DNA of 64,000 nt, taken from the NCBI GenBank assembly GCA_006937955.1, contig SSNP01000002.1, positions 10,486,408 to 10,550,407 on the forward strand. The letters are read 5' to 3'. The notes under the pieces are model-generated. The model did no database searches. It was not told the origin of the DNA and saw nothing but the letters and a program-made list of their open reading frames with translations. This document shows positions 32,701-47,700 of this stretch, piece by piece. The stretch comes from Pachypanchax playfairii. Taxonomy: Eukaryota > Chordata > Actinopteri > Cyprinodontiformes > Aplocheilidae. Made by a program: the position numbers and the translations under genes. Position 1 is the first letter of the stretch. Each line of letters begins with the position of its first letter.

Positions 32701-35700
32701 TCTGCAGCTGCTCCTCAGAGATACACGCCACAGCCTGCAGTGCAGAGAATCAGGTGAAGGTTTCACTCTTAAGAAATTAAATGGTAACAGTGACTAACAA
32801 TAAATGATGATGATTATTATTCTCTCAGATCCACGTCTCCTCGTTCTCTGAGCCGCTCCCCTGGTCGCTCCCCGAGCCGCTCGCCTGGACGTTCTCCTGC
32901 CCGCCGCCTCGATGAGACTGACGAGGCTCAGCTGGAGAGACTTTACAAACCAGTGTTTGTCATGAAGCCCACTTCATGTAAATGTTCAGAGGGTCAAACT
33001 GCCAGATTTGACCTGAAGGTCGTTGGCAGACCGATGCCCGACACCTACTGGTTCCAGAACGGTGAGTCAGACACACTAAATCTTATCAAATGGGTTTTAA
33101 TGAAGAACTTTTGTTTCTAAAGTCAAAGTGTATTTATTAACTTCCCAGGACAACAAGTGGTTAGTGACCACACCCACAAGATTGTGGTTAAAGAAGACGG
33201 TACTCAGTCCCTCATCATTGTCCCAGCCATGCCTCATGACTCAGGAGAATGGACTGTGGTGGCTCAGAACAGAGCTGGACGCTCATCCATGTCTGTCACT
33301 CTCACTGTTGATGGTTAGTTTCACCTTAGTTTAAGATTTTCCTGAAACTTCTTAGATACCTGTGGACATTTTTATAACCTGATATTTTGATCTTTTTCAG
33401 CTAAAGAAACTTTGGTGCGTCCGCAGTTCACAGAGAAACTGAAGAACATCAGCGTGAAGCAAGGCACTCTGGTGGAACTGGCTGTTAAAGCCATCGGAAA
33501 CCCACTTCCTGATATCGTCTGGCTGAAAAACAGTGACATCATCACCCCACACAAACACCCAAATATCAGGTATGTCTCATGTTAAAGACTCTCATGTCCA
33601 CACTGAGTTCATCCACAAGATTTTAGAGTTTATTTGTTTAATTTACTGAAACTGCTGAGATATTTACAATGAGCCTTTAAGAAGTCAGAAAAGCTCCAAA
33701 CAAAACCTCCAGCAGTAAAGATCCTGATTTCAAACTGACTTTACAAACTGGAATTTGTTTTTTGTTTAAAAAATTTACAAACTAATTCCATCCAATAATC
33801 CAAATTCAGATATGTTTGAAATCTCAGTCATCCTTAAATAAAAACCTTAATGTTCCAGGATTGAAGGAACCAAAGGAGAGGCCAGATTCCAGCTTCCTTC
33901 AGCTGTTGGTTCAGACAGTGCCTGGTACACAGCTACAGCCATCAACAGGGCTGGTAGAGACACCACTCGCTGCAGAGTTAATGTTGAGGTGGAATATGTT
34001 GAGCCTGAACCAGAGAGGAAGCTCATTATTCCTAAAGGAACCTACAAAGCCAAAGAGATTACCCCCCCAGAGGTGGAGCCCCTTCACATGAGATATGGGC
34101 AGGAGCAATGGGAGGAGGGGGACCTTTATGACAAAGAGAAACAACAGAAACCTCAGTTCAAGAAGAAACTGACTTCTGTCCGTATGAAGTGTTTTGGTCC
34201 AGTTCATTTTGAATGCAGACTGACTCCTATCGGGGACCCCACCATGATGGTGGAATGGCTGCATGATGGCAAACCTCTGGCTGCTGCAAACAGGCTGCGT
34301 ATGGTCAATGAGTTTGGCTACTGCAGTCTCGACTATGAAGTTGCTTATGCTAGAGACAGCGGTGTTATCACATGCAGAGCTACTAATAAGTTTGGAGTTG
34401 ACCAGACTTCAGCTACCTTGGTTGTTAAGGATGAGAAGGGCCTTGTTGAAGAATCACAGCTTCCTGAAGGCAGGAAGGGAGCGTACCGGATGGACGAGAT
34501 GGAACGTCTTGCTCATGAAGGTGGACCTGCTGGAGTCACTGCTGAAGAAGAAAAAGAGAAAATGAAACCAGAGATTGTTCTTCTCCCTGAATCAGTCAGG
34601 GTTATGGAAGGTGACACAGCTCGGTTCCGCTGCAGAGTGACCGGATATCCAGCTCCAAAAGTTAACTGGTACCTTAACGGACAACTAATCCGCAAAAGCA
34701 AGAGATACAGACTTCGTTATGATGGTATTTACTACCTGGAAATCACAGAGATCAAATCCTATGACTCAGGTGAGGTCAAAGTTGTAGCAGACAGCAATCT
34801 GGGTTCAGCTGAGTACATTGTGAAGCTGGAAATTCAGCAGAAAGAGGACTTTAGAACCCATTTGCGCCACGCCCCTGAAGCTAAGGGAGCTGAAGCTGCA
34901 CACGAGCCTGGAAAGGTATCGTTTGAGGTGGTGAAGACTGAACAACTTGTTGAGGATTCTCAGCTGAAGGAGGTGGTCAAGCTGAAGAAGGCACAGAGAA
35001 TTGTTCATCAGAAAGCTACAGAGGAGTCAGAGGAGCTGAGGAGCAAGTTCAAACGTAGGACAGAGGAAGGCTACTACGAGTCCATCACTGCCGTGGAACT
35101 CAAATCCCGTAAGAGGGATGGCTCTTATGAAGATCTACTGAGAAAGACAAAGGAGGATCTTCTTCACCACGCCAAGGAGAAGGAGGAGGCTGAAAAGAAG
35201 AAGGAGGAGGAACGCCTCAAACTTACTGCAAAACCTCTAAAACCAGAGAGGGTCAAACTCTCTCCCAGCATGGAAGCTCCCAAGATCCTGGAACGTATAA
35301 CCAGCCAGACAGTCTCATTAGGAGATGAAGTCAAGTTTAGAGTCAGAGTTGTTGGCAGACCAGAACCAGAGTGCCAATGGTTCAAGAATGGTGTTCAGCT
35401 GGAGAAGACGGACCGTGTTTACTGGTACTGGCCAGAAGACCATGTGTGTGAACTGGTGATCAGACACGTCTCAGCAGAGGACTCTGCTAGCATCATGGTT
35501 AAGGCCACCAGCACTGCTGGAGAGACTTCAAGCCACGCTTTCCTGCTGGTGCAAGGTACCACATGCTCTATTCTCTAAACTCTAACTCTCCTGAATCCTG
35601 TGTTTTCTAACAAAAATCTTTCTGAAATCTTTGCAGCAAAACAAGTTATTACCTTCACACAGAAACTGGAGGAAGTCAATGCAAAGGAGAAGGACACAAT

Positions 35701-38700
35701 GGCCACGTTTGAGTGTGAAACCAATGAGCCTTTTGTTAAAGTCAAATGGTTAAAGAATAATGTGGAGATCTTCTCTGGAGATAAATACCGGATGCACTCA
35801 GACAGAAAGGTTCACTTCCTGTCAGTGCTGGTGATCGAGATGAGAGACGATGCAGAATATTCCTGCGTGGTTGTAGAGGATGAGGATGTCCGGACGACTG
35901 CCAAGCTCAATGTGGAAGGTGGGTCAGATGATGGTTCGCTGTGATCAGAGTTTAAATAAAACCAGATCTTACATGTATCATATGATTAACAGGAGCCCCT
36001 CTGGAGATTCTGAAGCAGCTGGAGAGCACCGAGGTGCCAGAGACATACTCTGGGGAGTTTGAATGTGTCGTATCTCGTGAGGATGCTGAAGGCAGCTGGT
36101 TCTTTGAAGAAAACCTGCTGTCAGCCAGCAGTAAATACACCATGTCCTCCCGCCGTGGAAGACACACTTTATCTGTGAGAGATGTAAAGAAGGAGGACCA
36201 GGGAAAATATACCTTCCAAGTGGGTGAATTCAGGTCAAGCGCTTCACTGAAGATGAAACGTGAGTTTTAAGAATCATTGCATTTACAGTCTGACTTTAGG
36301 ATTATAGTTTGGTCCAGAAAAACATCTTCCATAAAATGTGTTGCTTGTTTTAAGAGTGTGTTAAAGTTAAGTTATTCATCAAAACTTTTAAAAAGATCCA
36401 ATTGTTAAGTTCCATCTGAGTTCTCATTTATTTTACTTGGAACTGCTTTAGTTGTTGAACACGTGTCTTTGTGTTTTAGTGCGACCCGTGACCCTGATGC
36501 AGCCTTTGACAGACCTAACTGTTTGTGAGGGCGACATCGCGCAGCTTGAAGTCAAGTTCTCTCAGGAAAATGTTGAAGGAAGCTGGATGAAGAACGGACA
36601 GCCGGTCACAGCTTCAAACCGTGTGCACATCGTTATTGACAAACAAATCCACAAACTCCTTATAGAAGACTCAACAAAGGACGACTTTGGAACATATTCG
36701 TTTGTGGTTCCTGATCACGACATTTCAACCTCTGCAAAGCTGATCATTCAGTGTAGGTCACAGAACCACGGGTCTTTGTTTTAACTAGGTGCATTTCCAG
36801 AGTAAAATATCTCTTTTTATTATTTATGTGTTGCAGCTATTGGCATCCTGATCTCACTGAAGGACACATCATCCATTGAAGGCACCAAAGCAGTTCTAGA
36901 GGCTAAGATCTCTGCTCAGGATGTCAGCTCTGTCAAATGGTACCATGATGACACTCTGCTGGAGCCCAGTGAGCGGATCGCTATGGTGGCAAAGGGAGCC
37001 AAGCAGCGCCTGGTCTTCACTAGGACCTATGCTTCTGATGAAGGACACTATAAGATGGTTGTTGGACGAGTGGACACCAGCTGTAAACTTACTGTTCAAC
37101 GTAAGTTACACAGGAAACCTTTCTAAGATTCATCACTCAAACAAATATTATAAATATTTAGACTAAACCTTTGTTCCATCTCAACAGCTGTCCAGATCGT
37201 GAAGCCCATGAAGGACACGGAGTGCTCCGAGTCTGAGAACGTCACCTTCCAAGTTGAAGTTTCTCACCCAGGAATCGACCCTTATTGGACCTTCAAGGAT
37301 CAGCCTCTCAAAGCCAGTGCCAAGCACAAGATGGAGACTAAGAATAAGCTCCACACTCTGACGGTCATCAACGCCATGAAGGATGAAGAGGGAGAGTACA
37401 TGTTCGCTGCTGGTGAGAAGACCTGCAGAGCTTCCCTCACTGTAACAGGTAAGTCAGAGATGGTGTTTGAATTCTAACACTCTGAGCGCTCTTACTCGTG
37501 GTCCCTGATGTGAACTGCTCTCTGTCTGCAGGTGGTGCCATCAAGAAGCCTCTGCGGGATCTGGTTGTAGCCGACTCCCAGACCGCAGTACTGGAATGTC
37601 AGGTAGCAAATCCCTCTGCTGAAGGAAAGTGGCTGAAAGACGGTCAGCCTGTCGACTACAGCGAGAATGTTCTGAGTGAGGTGGACGGGGCTGTGAGACG
37701 TCTCGTAATCATCATCACCAAAGCTACCGACATTGGAGAATACACCTATCAGGTCGCGACCTCCAGGACCACCGCCTCCCTCAAAGTTGAAGGTTCGTCC
37801 AGGTTTTTGGAGAATTTACTCAAACGGAATCTTAAATGTAACCTTGATCATGTTGTGAACATGTGTCTGCTCGGGGAGGTGAAGCATCATTTCGTAAAGG
37901 CTGTAACATGTTTCTACATTTAGTATCTGTAAAATTCATCTGCAAACATTGTCTGACCGACTTGTGTGGAAGTTTACTTCAAACAAAAATCAGTAAATCA
38001 TAGAATAATGAATAAATATGTCTAAACAGCTGTAAAGATTAAAAAGACCCTGAAGAACCTGAACGTGGTGGAGACCCAGGAGGCTGTGTTCAGCCTTGAA
38101 CTGACCCATGAGAACGTCAGAGGAGCGCAGTGGATCAAGAATGGTGTTGAGATCCAGCCCAGCGATAAGTTTGAAATCACCACAGAGGGAATGGTCCACA
38201 CGTTGACGATCAAGAACTGCAGCACACAAGACGAGTCTGTTTACTCCTTCAAACTGGGGAAGTTGTCTGCAAACGCCAGGCTCAATGTTGAAAGTAAGGA
38301 TCTCTTAAAGTGAAACAACATTCACGTTGGTGTCTTCTGTTTTAAGGGGGTTTATCTTAAATAGAGTTACACAAACATTTTATAACTGTTTTCACTCTCA
38401 GCCATCAAGATCCTGAAGAAGCCCAAAGATGTCACGTCACTGTTGGGTGCAACAGCGATGTTTGAAGTGGGAATCTCAGAGGACAATATCCCAGTGAAAT
38501 GGATGTTCAAAAACACAGAGCTGAAGTCAAACGAGCACTACACCATTCTCTCTGAGAAGAGAACCCACAAACTGATCGTTCAGGACGTGGACGACGGCAA
38601 ACAGGGAGAATACACTGCTGTGGTGGGACACCTGCAGGCCAGCGCTCACCTCATCGTCGAGTGTAAGTCTCTAAGTCTGTCAACTTTCTGATACTTATTT

Positions 38701-41700
38701 AAATAAAAAGGACAAAAAGAGCCAAAAGTTTCTACTTGAATCAAACAGTCTAAGTAAACATTAATTTTTTTCCTGCAGCGCTGCGAGTCACCAAACCCAT
38801 GAAGAGCGTGGACGTCCCAGAGACTCAGACAGCCACGTTCGAGTGTGAAGTGTCTCACTTCAACGTGCCATCTGCCTGGCTGAAGAACGGTGTGGAGATC
38901 GAGATGAGTGAGAAGTTCAGGATCGTGGTTCAGGGGAAACTCCACCAGCTGAAGATCATGAACACCAGCAGAGATGACTCTGCTGAGTACACCTTCGTCT
39001 GCGGGAACGACCGAGTGTCTGCGACGCTCACCGTCAATCGTAAGACACTCTAACAGAGACCATGATGTAGATCAGATTAAATCCTGGATAATCTAGAGAC
39101 AAGCTGAGCCTGAAGTATTTATCTGTGAAAGATGTTTAATTGGTACCTTCAGTTTTCTTCTCTGAACTTACCATCAAGTTTGTTTCCTTTCAGCTATTCT
39201 GATCACAACAATGCTGGAGGACCTGAACGCTCAGGAGAAAGACACGGTCACGTTCGAGGTGAACGTTAACTATGAAGGAATCACCTACAAATGGCTGAAG
39301 AACGGCGTGGAGATCAAGTCCACAGACAGATGCCAGGCTCGCTGTAAACAGCTGACGCACACGCTGAGCCTGAGGAACGTCCACTTTGGAGACAGCGCTG
39401 AGTACACCTTCACCGCAGGGTCTGCAGTTACAACCGCTAAGCTTTACGTGGAGGGTAAGACCAAAAACCATCAGCTGCTCTTTTACTGTGTGTTTCTGCT
39501 TTTCATGGACCAAGAACCCATCTGACCTGCATTACTACATGAACCTCTGACAGAACTTCCCCCACAGACACTTTATTCTGTCTTATTGATCATGTATTAG
39601 ATCGATGAAACTCTTATTATATTCCTTTGACTGCAGCCCGTGTGATTGAATTCACCAAACACCTGAGGGATCTGAAGATCACAGAGAAGAAGAGAGCCAC
39701 GTTTGAGTGTGAAGTTTCAGAACAGAACATTCAGGTGATGTGGATGAAGGATGGTCAGGAGCTGGAGATGTCTGACAGGTAAAGTCTTTCTCCTTCAGGT
39801 GGAGGAAATCTTTTTTCACAGTTCTTATTTCACCTCTACGTCACCTTCTGTATTTTCTACAGATACAAAATGAGCTCAGATAAGTTTGCGCACCGTCTGG
39901 TTCTGCCGTCAGTCCGGATGTCAGATGCTGGCGAGTACACGGCGGTGGCCGGGTCGAGCATGTCTAAGTGTCACCTGGGAGTCGAAGGACGGGATGTTAA
40001 AATCTCTGAGCCTGAAAGCAGAGACATCACCGTGAGTTCAAAGTTTACAGGAAGTGAAGTTTAGATAGAGCAGCTTTACTTTACAACAGGAAACAGATTT
40101 AATTTAAATAATTTCATCAACATTGAACCCAGTTTGATGTAGTAACTTGATCAATTGATTGTTTGTCGGCAGGTTGTGGAGAAACAAAGAGCGAACTTTG
40201 AGTTTGAGGTGAATGAGGAAGATGTGGAGGGTCACTGGCTGAGAAACGGTGCAGAGATCCAGTTCTCAGAAGAGGAGAGGTTCAGCTACGTAGCCATCAA
40301 GAAGCTGCACCGCCTCACCATCTCTGAGACCTACAGGAGTGATGCTGGGGAGTACACCTTCATCGCTGGCAAGAACCGGAGCACCATGAACCTTCATGTG
40401 AGATGTAAGAGATCCATCAGTCAGACATTTGGACACACGGGTCGTTTTCTGATTGGTACTGTGATTCTATAATTTCTACATCTCCAAGTGATTCTGAAGC
40501 CTAAATATCATTTTTATAATATTTTGATCTAACTACTTATACCATATCACGAGTACGCGAGTCCTTCTCAATAACTAATGGTGACTTTTGGTTTTGGTCT
40601 TCAGTGCCGGAGCCGCCTCAGATTGTCCGACACATGGAGCATCAAACGGTGATGTCGGGTCGGTTGGTTCGCTTCTCGACGCAGGTGAGCGGCCTCCCCC
40701 AGCCTCAGGTGTCCTGGTACAAAGACTCCCAGCTTCTGATTACCAGCCTCAAGTGTAAGTTCCTTCATGATGGAGACGAACACACGCTGCTGCTGCTGGA
40801 AGTTTTCCCTGAGGACGCTGCCGTCTACAGCTGTGAGGCAAAAAATGACTTTGGAACAGCAACAAGCTCTGCCACCCTCACTGTGGAAGGTCTGACATTC
40901 TCTGTTATTTAAAGTTCAATTTGTACTTCAAAATCATTTTTAAGGTCAACAATTTAGTCTTAATTCTAAATAAATCATTTTATTGACCAGTTTAGATACC
41001 AAGACCTCAATTAGGCTGATTGAATTAATTTATATTTAAATGGATTTTCTTCCTACCTGAAGTCATCTGACCTTATTCCATTATGTTAATTCAGATAAAA
41101 TTAAACACAATTCAGTTCTGTTGAAGTTACATCACCTTTAATTCAGTTTATTGAAATTAACTGCAGTTATAATCATGGTAGTGAAATATGATATGTTTGT
41201 AATTATAACAACCAGCAGTGCCTCAGATAACCAACCAGTCACATGATCGCATGATCGTTCAGATACACGTTTCACGTTTCAGAGTCACCGATAGAGAGAC
41301 ACATTTAATCCCTCCTGAAACTGTTTACATTTAATTCTCCTTTAATGTTTCAGTTCCTGAGGTGGCTGTGACTCAGGTCTCTGCACCAGTTCTGATCACT
41401 CCCATGCGGGACGTCCTGGTCTCAGAGGGACTTCCTGCCCAGCTGAAGTGCAGCGTCTCTGGAGAAGGTACAGCTCAGTTTCTACTGTTCAGGACTGTTC
41501 TACCTCTCAGACCAGTAGAACCGTTTGTAGAGAACATGTTCAGATGGTTCTGACTGTAATGAACCAGTTTCAGATGGTTCTGACTCTAATGAACCAGTTT
41601 CAGATGGTTTGGACTGTAATGAATCAGTTTCAGAAGGTTTGGACTCTAATGAACTTTGTGTCTCCAGATCTGCAGGTTTCTTGGTTCTGTAATGACAAAG

Positions 41701-44700
41701 AGATCCGACAGTCTAACATCTTCAGGATGTCTCATCTTGATGAGACCTGCCTGTTGGAGATTTCCAAAGTCCTCCCTGCACATGAGGGAGAGTACTCATG
41801 CATAGCCACTAATTCTGCAGGAATGGTCACATGTTCTGCCACCTTGAACCTTGATGGTGAGTTCTGACACGTATCGGTCCTTCAGATGTTTTTCCAACTC
41901 TGGCTGCATGTTTCTCACAGGACTGATGTGACTTTCAACCTAATTATTTTTTTCATATAAAAAGAATATTTCCATTAGGAGCATGAAAACATTTCAGTTA
42001 AATAGATTCCATAAATACTTCACAGCTCCTTGTGGAGGCAGTGAACTTATGAATGAAGCTTTATTAATGTGTCTTTTATTTAAGTATTTTTTATAATATT
42101 AGTTTGTTTTCTTAGTTGTTGTTTAGTTCAGTTATAGATCAGAGTGAGTTTAAGCAAATAAAACAACTCAAATAAATAAATAAAACAACTCACTGAAGAA
42201 ACTTGTTTCTTAAACTCAAAGTAAAAGTCATCAACAGAACAGCAGCTGATTAATGAAGTTAGAATCTCCACGTTTGTTTTTGAAAAAAGACTAAATGTGT
42301 TTTTACTTCAGCTGTTAACAGTAACAGATCGTCATTATCAGCAGATGTTCATTTCTGTTTCATGATAATAAATTATTTTTTCTGTAATGCATTTTTCTAA
42401 TGTTTTAATACTGTAGAAACACACTTAGATACTCTGTGTGTTTCTACTCGAGTCAACAGAGTTGTTTGTGCAACCAGCACCTGGATTTGTAAAGATTTTC
42501 CATTTTAACTGACTGTCAGTATTATGAGGATAACGTGAGCTGAATACTGACGTGTTTCTAGCTGCATGCAGACTGTTTGATTTGTCCGTCGCTCTGACCT
42601 GCAGCTGCTGTAAGCGACATCTTACAGGATTTCTGTTGCGACGCATGACGTCCTCTTTTCCACACATGTAACGCTCTTTCTTTGAGACATATTATTTTCA
42701 GAGTAAAGCAGCATGGTCAAAACTTCAGAACGGTGGAAGTTCAGGTTTCTGGATTCTTCACACTGATTGACATCGCTGGTTTTAAAACTCTGACTCGGGT
42801 CAGGTTTGCATGATTGACTGTGGAAACCAGCCACTGTTCTTTCCTCACTGATCCCAGACCTTCAACCAACTGCACGATGCCAAACAAGTTGTGAACAAAT
42901 AACCTGGATAAATCATCAGACTTTTGCTGTGTTGGCCTAACGCTTCTATTCTTTTTTATTGCCCAGATGGAAAAGCCTTAGATAGTGTGCGGAGCGCTGA
43001 GGCTGAGACTAAACTAATTCAGAGGTTGGAGGCTCAGACGGAAAGTTTCCACTCTCTGTCTGCGGGACACACAGCCCACAGCGTTGAGTTTTCTGAGTCG
43101 GTCTCTGAAAGTTCCTCTGTGTCATGGAGGACGGTTGAGTTTCAGATGGAGAGCGTCAGCTCGGCGGAGTCGAGCTCTTACAGCAGCTTTGATTTGAAAC
43201 TCTCAGCCAGCCCCAATCTGTTGATGGAGCTGATCGACGTCAGAGTGAAAAGTGGTGAGAAGGCTGAGTTTAGCTGCTCGTTTGATGGGCAGCCCTTCAC
43301 CGGAGTGGTTTGGGATCATAACGGTCAGAACCTGGTGAACACAGAACGGATGAGGAGTTCTCAGAGTGGGGACTTGTTGTCCCTGGTCATCCACGGTGTT
43401 GATGTAGCGGATCAGGGAATTTACCGCTGCACAGCTACCAACCAACACGGTCAGAACAGTTCTTCTGCCAGACTTACTGTTGAAGGTGGTTAATCTTTCT
43501 TCTTTTTTGATTTCCATTTGGCCCATCCCACCTCTCCATCTGCTTCCCCTGCTTCGGACCTCCTCCTCATGATTTAATATTTCCTTCTAGTTTGTAACCT
43601 GTAATGTAATAACAACCTTTGTAGCTTAGTTTCCCCTTTTCCTGCTTCAGCTTGCTAATCTCATCATCCATCTTACTAACCCTTTATTTATTAGTCATAG
43701 CTTTTTACTCTCTGACCCTTAATTACTCTCCCTAACTTTATTCTCACTCAGCTAAAGAAGCAAACCTCAAAGCAGAGACCCCTATCCCCACCGAATCTGT
43801 TCATAAAGTGTCTCATGTGGACAGGGAGACTCCTAGAAGTCTCTCTGACCAAGACAAGCAGGAGTCGAGGAAGATGGGATCATTGCCTAAGTCTTCTCAG
43901 AGACCTTACGACCTGATCAGCCACCTGTATTTCCCAGATGTTGTGCCTCATGATGAGCAGAGTCAACACTTCTCCAGCTGCCCCGAGTTTCTGATCAAAC
44001 TCCCCCCTGAGCTGCTGAGCAGAAACAGAGACAGCAGCTCCCTGTATTGCATTATGAAGGGGCTTCCCACTCCATTTGTCATTTGGCTTTACAACCGTCT
44101 GAATGTCAAGGATTCTGTTTCATACGCTCTGAAACAGGACGGCTCTCTTTGCTGTGTAAATGCTTATAATGTGAGACCTGAACAAGGGGGTTCTTACTCT
44201 TGCAAAAATGTAAGCTCAGCTGAGGAAGCTGAGTGCAGCACAGTGATGAAAGGTTGGCATCATTTGCATGCTTTTGGTCCTTCTGCTCACTCTGGCTACC
44301 TTTGTGTCTCACTCATGCACAGTTTCCAGCTACACGCCCATCAGAATCACACATCTTCACAGGGTAACACCAAGTCTTCTTCAACTTGTACACTGACTAA
44401 ACCACACTTTGAAAAATGGAGACACTCATATCACAAATCCTTTTCCAAAAGCCAGATGTGCTGCACACTCAAAGAACAAGATCTAGCATGCAAGAATGTC
44501 AGTTCAAAGAATCCACGGATGCACAACTCGTCACTGATTCTAACCATCTGACCCTTTAAATGCAGTTATGGGAGGATTTTAACTGTAAAACATCTGTGTG
44601 TCTTTACAGTAACTGAAGTGGAAAAGGAACCTGTGATTCAGGAGGAAGTGAAAGGTAAATATTTAATAATGTTTGCTGATGTTTTGACCTTTAGATGGAA

Positions 44701-47700
44701 ATCTGCTAAAACATTCAAGACTTAGAAGATGTATTGTGTTTGTCATTGAAACATCTGGGAAATATTACAATGAAATGTAAAACCTGAAACTCATCAGCTG
44801 TTTTCATCGTGCAGTTAAATGTTCCTGAACTGTGATTCTGTTTTCATTGCAGCAGCTGGAAATAAAGATTTTACTCTAAACTCTTATTGTTTCACTCAGA
44901 CTTTTCTAGCTCGACCGTCACAGTGAAGGAGGAAACCCAGGAGTCGTTCTACACTGGCTTAACATTTCCAGACAAAACCAGAACACTTGAACTCAAACCA
45001 GCAACCAAACGCTTCTCCAGCACTTTGGAGAAGAAAAAAGAAAAACCTGTTTTCCTCAGCAAACTTTCTCCAGCAGCTGCAACTGTTGGAGAAACTTTTA
45101 CATTTACTGTTAAAGTGTCCGGTTTCCCTAAACCCGCTGTTCAGTGGTTCCACAACGGGCAGAACATAACGAGGTCATCCGTGTATATGTTTGTTCATGA
45201 AGAAGACGTGTACAGTTTAGTCATTAATAAAGTTCAGAGGGAGTTTGAGGGCGAGTACTCTTGTACGGTCAGCAACAGGTTTGGTCAGTCGAGCTGCTCG
45301 TCTTATCTCCATGTTGAGTTGGAGGGAGAAGCTGATGGTAAAACACCTGAACCAGGTGGGAAACCCCCAAAGTTTCTAAAAACTATCGAGTCTCTTCAGG
45401 TGTCTGAAGGAGGTCAGTGTTTCTTCAGTTACAGGATCACTGGAGATCCTCATCCTCAGGTTCAGTGGCTCAAAGGCTCCATCCATATTGATCCCAGTGG
45501 GTTCTGGATCATGGTGAACAATCCAGATGGATCAGGCTTTCTGAACATTAAGAGTGTCAAACAAGAGCACAGTGGTGTTTACATCTGTAAGGCCTCCAAC
45601 CAGTATGGAGAAGACTCTTGTAGTGCTGAGCTGGTTGTATTCAGTCAGAAGGTTCTAGAAGAAGAATCATTAGTTCAGAAAACTAAAAGTTTGAAGATAT
45701 CCATGACGGAGCAAAGCACAGAGTCCAGATTATACCAGGAAAGAAGCAGATCTGATCACATGATTTATACCATAAGCACAGAAGACCGGCAGATTATCCC
45801 CAGTGAGGAGGTGGGAACGCTCAAAGAGCTCAACATCTCTGCTGCTACTCTTCATCGAGAGCAGTTCACCCACCAGGCAGCAGTTCTGCAGTCACATGAC
45901 ATACAGGAGCAGGTTTCTCTGACTCCAGCCCATCCGCCTGAGGTCTCTGCGGTTCCAGTGAAGCAGCTTCACATGGCAACGTTTTTATCTTCAGTTCAGG
46001 AGAGACAAAAGATTACAGAGCAGCACTCAGAGAGAATCCTCAGCCCTGAGATGGTTGAACTGGAGTTATCCAAAGAACATCCATCAAAGCTCATGTCAGC
46101 CACATCTGAGGAGGTTCTACCACTGACCACCGTGAGAGCAGAACCTCTGACATACCAGACTCCAGAACACACACAGTCCACAACAGAATCCAGACAGCTT
46201 ATCAGCAGCCACCAAGTAGAATCTGTTTTACCTGTTTTAGATGAAGTTTCAGGTGTTGTGCACAGACCTGAGGAAGAACAGAGCTTCAGAGTGAAAGAAG
46301 GAGTTAAAATTTTATACTCAGCTCAGTCTGCAGAGCAGCTGCTGCTCTCAGAAACACACTCTGAGCTCCTGCCAGCTTTGGATTCAGCCATTAAACCTTT
46401 GATTGAGAAAGAACAACCTAAACCCATGTTAGCACCAGTAAGTGAAACAAGAGTGACTTTATCTAAAGAACAGGAATTTGAAATGCAAAGACCTGAAGAA
46501 CAAAACATCAGAACAAGCAAAGACACGGTCTATAACTCAGCAATAACCACTGAAGAGAAATACAAAGTTCAGGCTGAGCAGGTTGGGCATGTGGCTCCAC
46601 TGGAGTCTTCTGTGAGTCTGCATCCTCTCTGTGAACAAAACCAAGTCCTAAATCTGCAGGTTATCAGTGTTCAGGATGTTCTAGAGTCTGAGGGGAGGAT
46701 CAGCAGTGAAAAGCCCTTCACAGAACAGGCAGACGTGAGAAAGAGTCCGACTCTCCTGCATTCAGTGACTCAGGAGGAACAGAGGACTGTGGTATGTGAG
46801 GAAACATCAGAGTTCACATCAACTCCTGATTCAGCATCTGTTCACCCAAAGAAAGAGCGACCACAAGCAAAATACCTTCAATCAGTCCAGTCTGTATCTG
46901 TTTTACCAAAGGAAGGTGTTCTTACCTTCACAAAACCTGATCAGCAGGTAGCAATAACAAAACAGGAAAAGGCCAGAAGCCATGCAGCTACCTCAGAGAT
47001 GAGAAGAAAGATTACTGCAGATTACCACAAAGATCTTGATGTGTCTGTAGCTGGGATTAGACCACAGCTTCAGATCGAGTCCAGGTCTCCAAACATCCTG
47101 AGTGTGTCCTCTCAGCCTCTGCAGCTGTCGAAGGAGACTCCTCTAATCACTGATTACAGGCAGCAGCGAGCGTTAACGCAGAGAGAAGATTACTGGAATA
47201 TCATGCAATCCTTAAACGTCACAGACACTCAGATTGTAGAGGAAGGTCACACCACTAGTTTTGCTGCAGATGAAAAAGTTAAACCTAAAATCAACATTGA
47301 ACCTAAGATCCCCAAAAGGCCTGTTTTTATTGAAGAAAAGGCAGTTGCAACTGAAAGCTGCACCGTCTTAGAAGCTGCTGAGCAGGATTTTGCGGTCCAG
47401 ATCCAGGAAGGACAGTCAATCCGACAGTCGGTGTTGCTGGAAGAAAAGCAGGTCATGATGGGAGAGCAGTCAAGTTTGATTCATAAATCTGAGGGTTCGG
47501 TTGTCAGCGTTAGAACCCAACCTAAAGGGGTTGTTTTTGTCCATGAGTCTCAGGATACCAGTACTCTACCTAAAGAACTCAACTTTGTTATTAACATCCC
47601 TAAACCAACCAGCGTGAACGTACAGCGGCAGCTCAGAAATGCTCTTCAGTCTGCTGTGGCAACAGATCAGTCCGTCTTACTGGCTGAAGTTGTTGGAAAG

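Noticed and set aside
34263..34565. Out-of-frame open frames inside the large titin exon
   Set aside because: They are shadows of the 33859-35555 exon, which has conserved titin sequence in the main frame.
44253..44551. Continuation of the 43752 exon to a stop as an alternative titin C-terminus (novex-3-like)
   Set aside because: The tail has no conserved domain, a usable donor lies at 44253, and no polyadenylation signal follows at a sensible distance. It reads as intron, though transcripts could change this.
44853..44899. Upstream acceptor (GCAG before 44854) for the N2B exon
   Set aside because: In the required phase it runs into TGA within about 25 codons; the acceptor at 44899 keeps the conserved frame.
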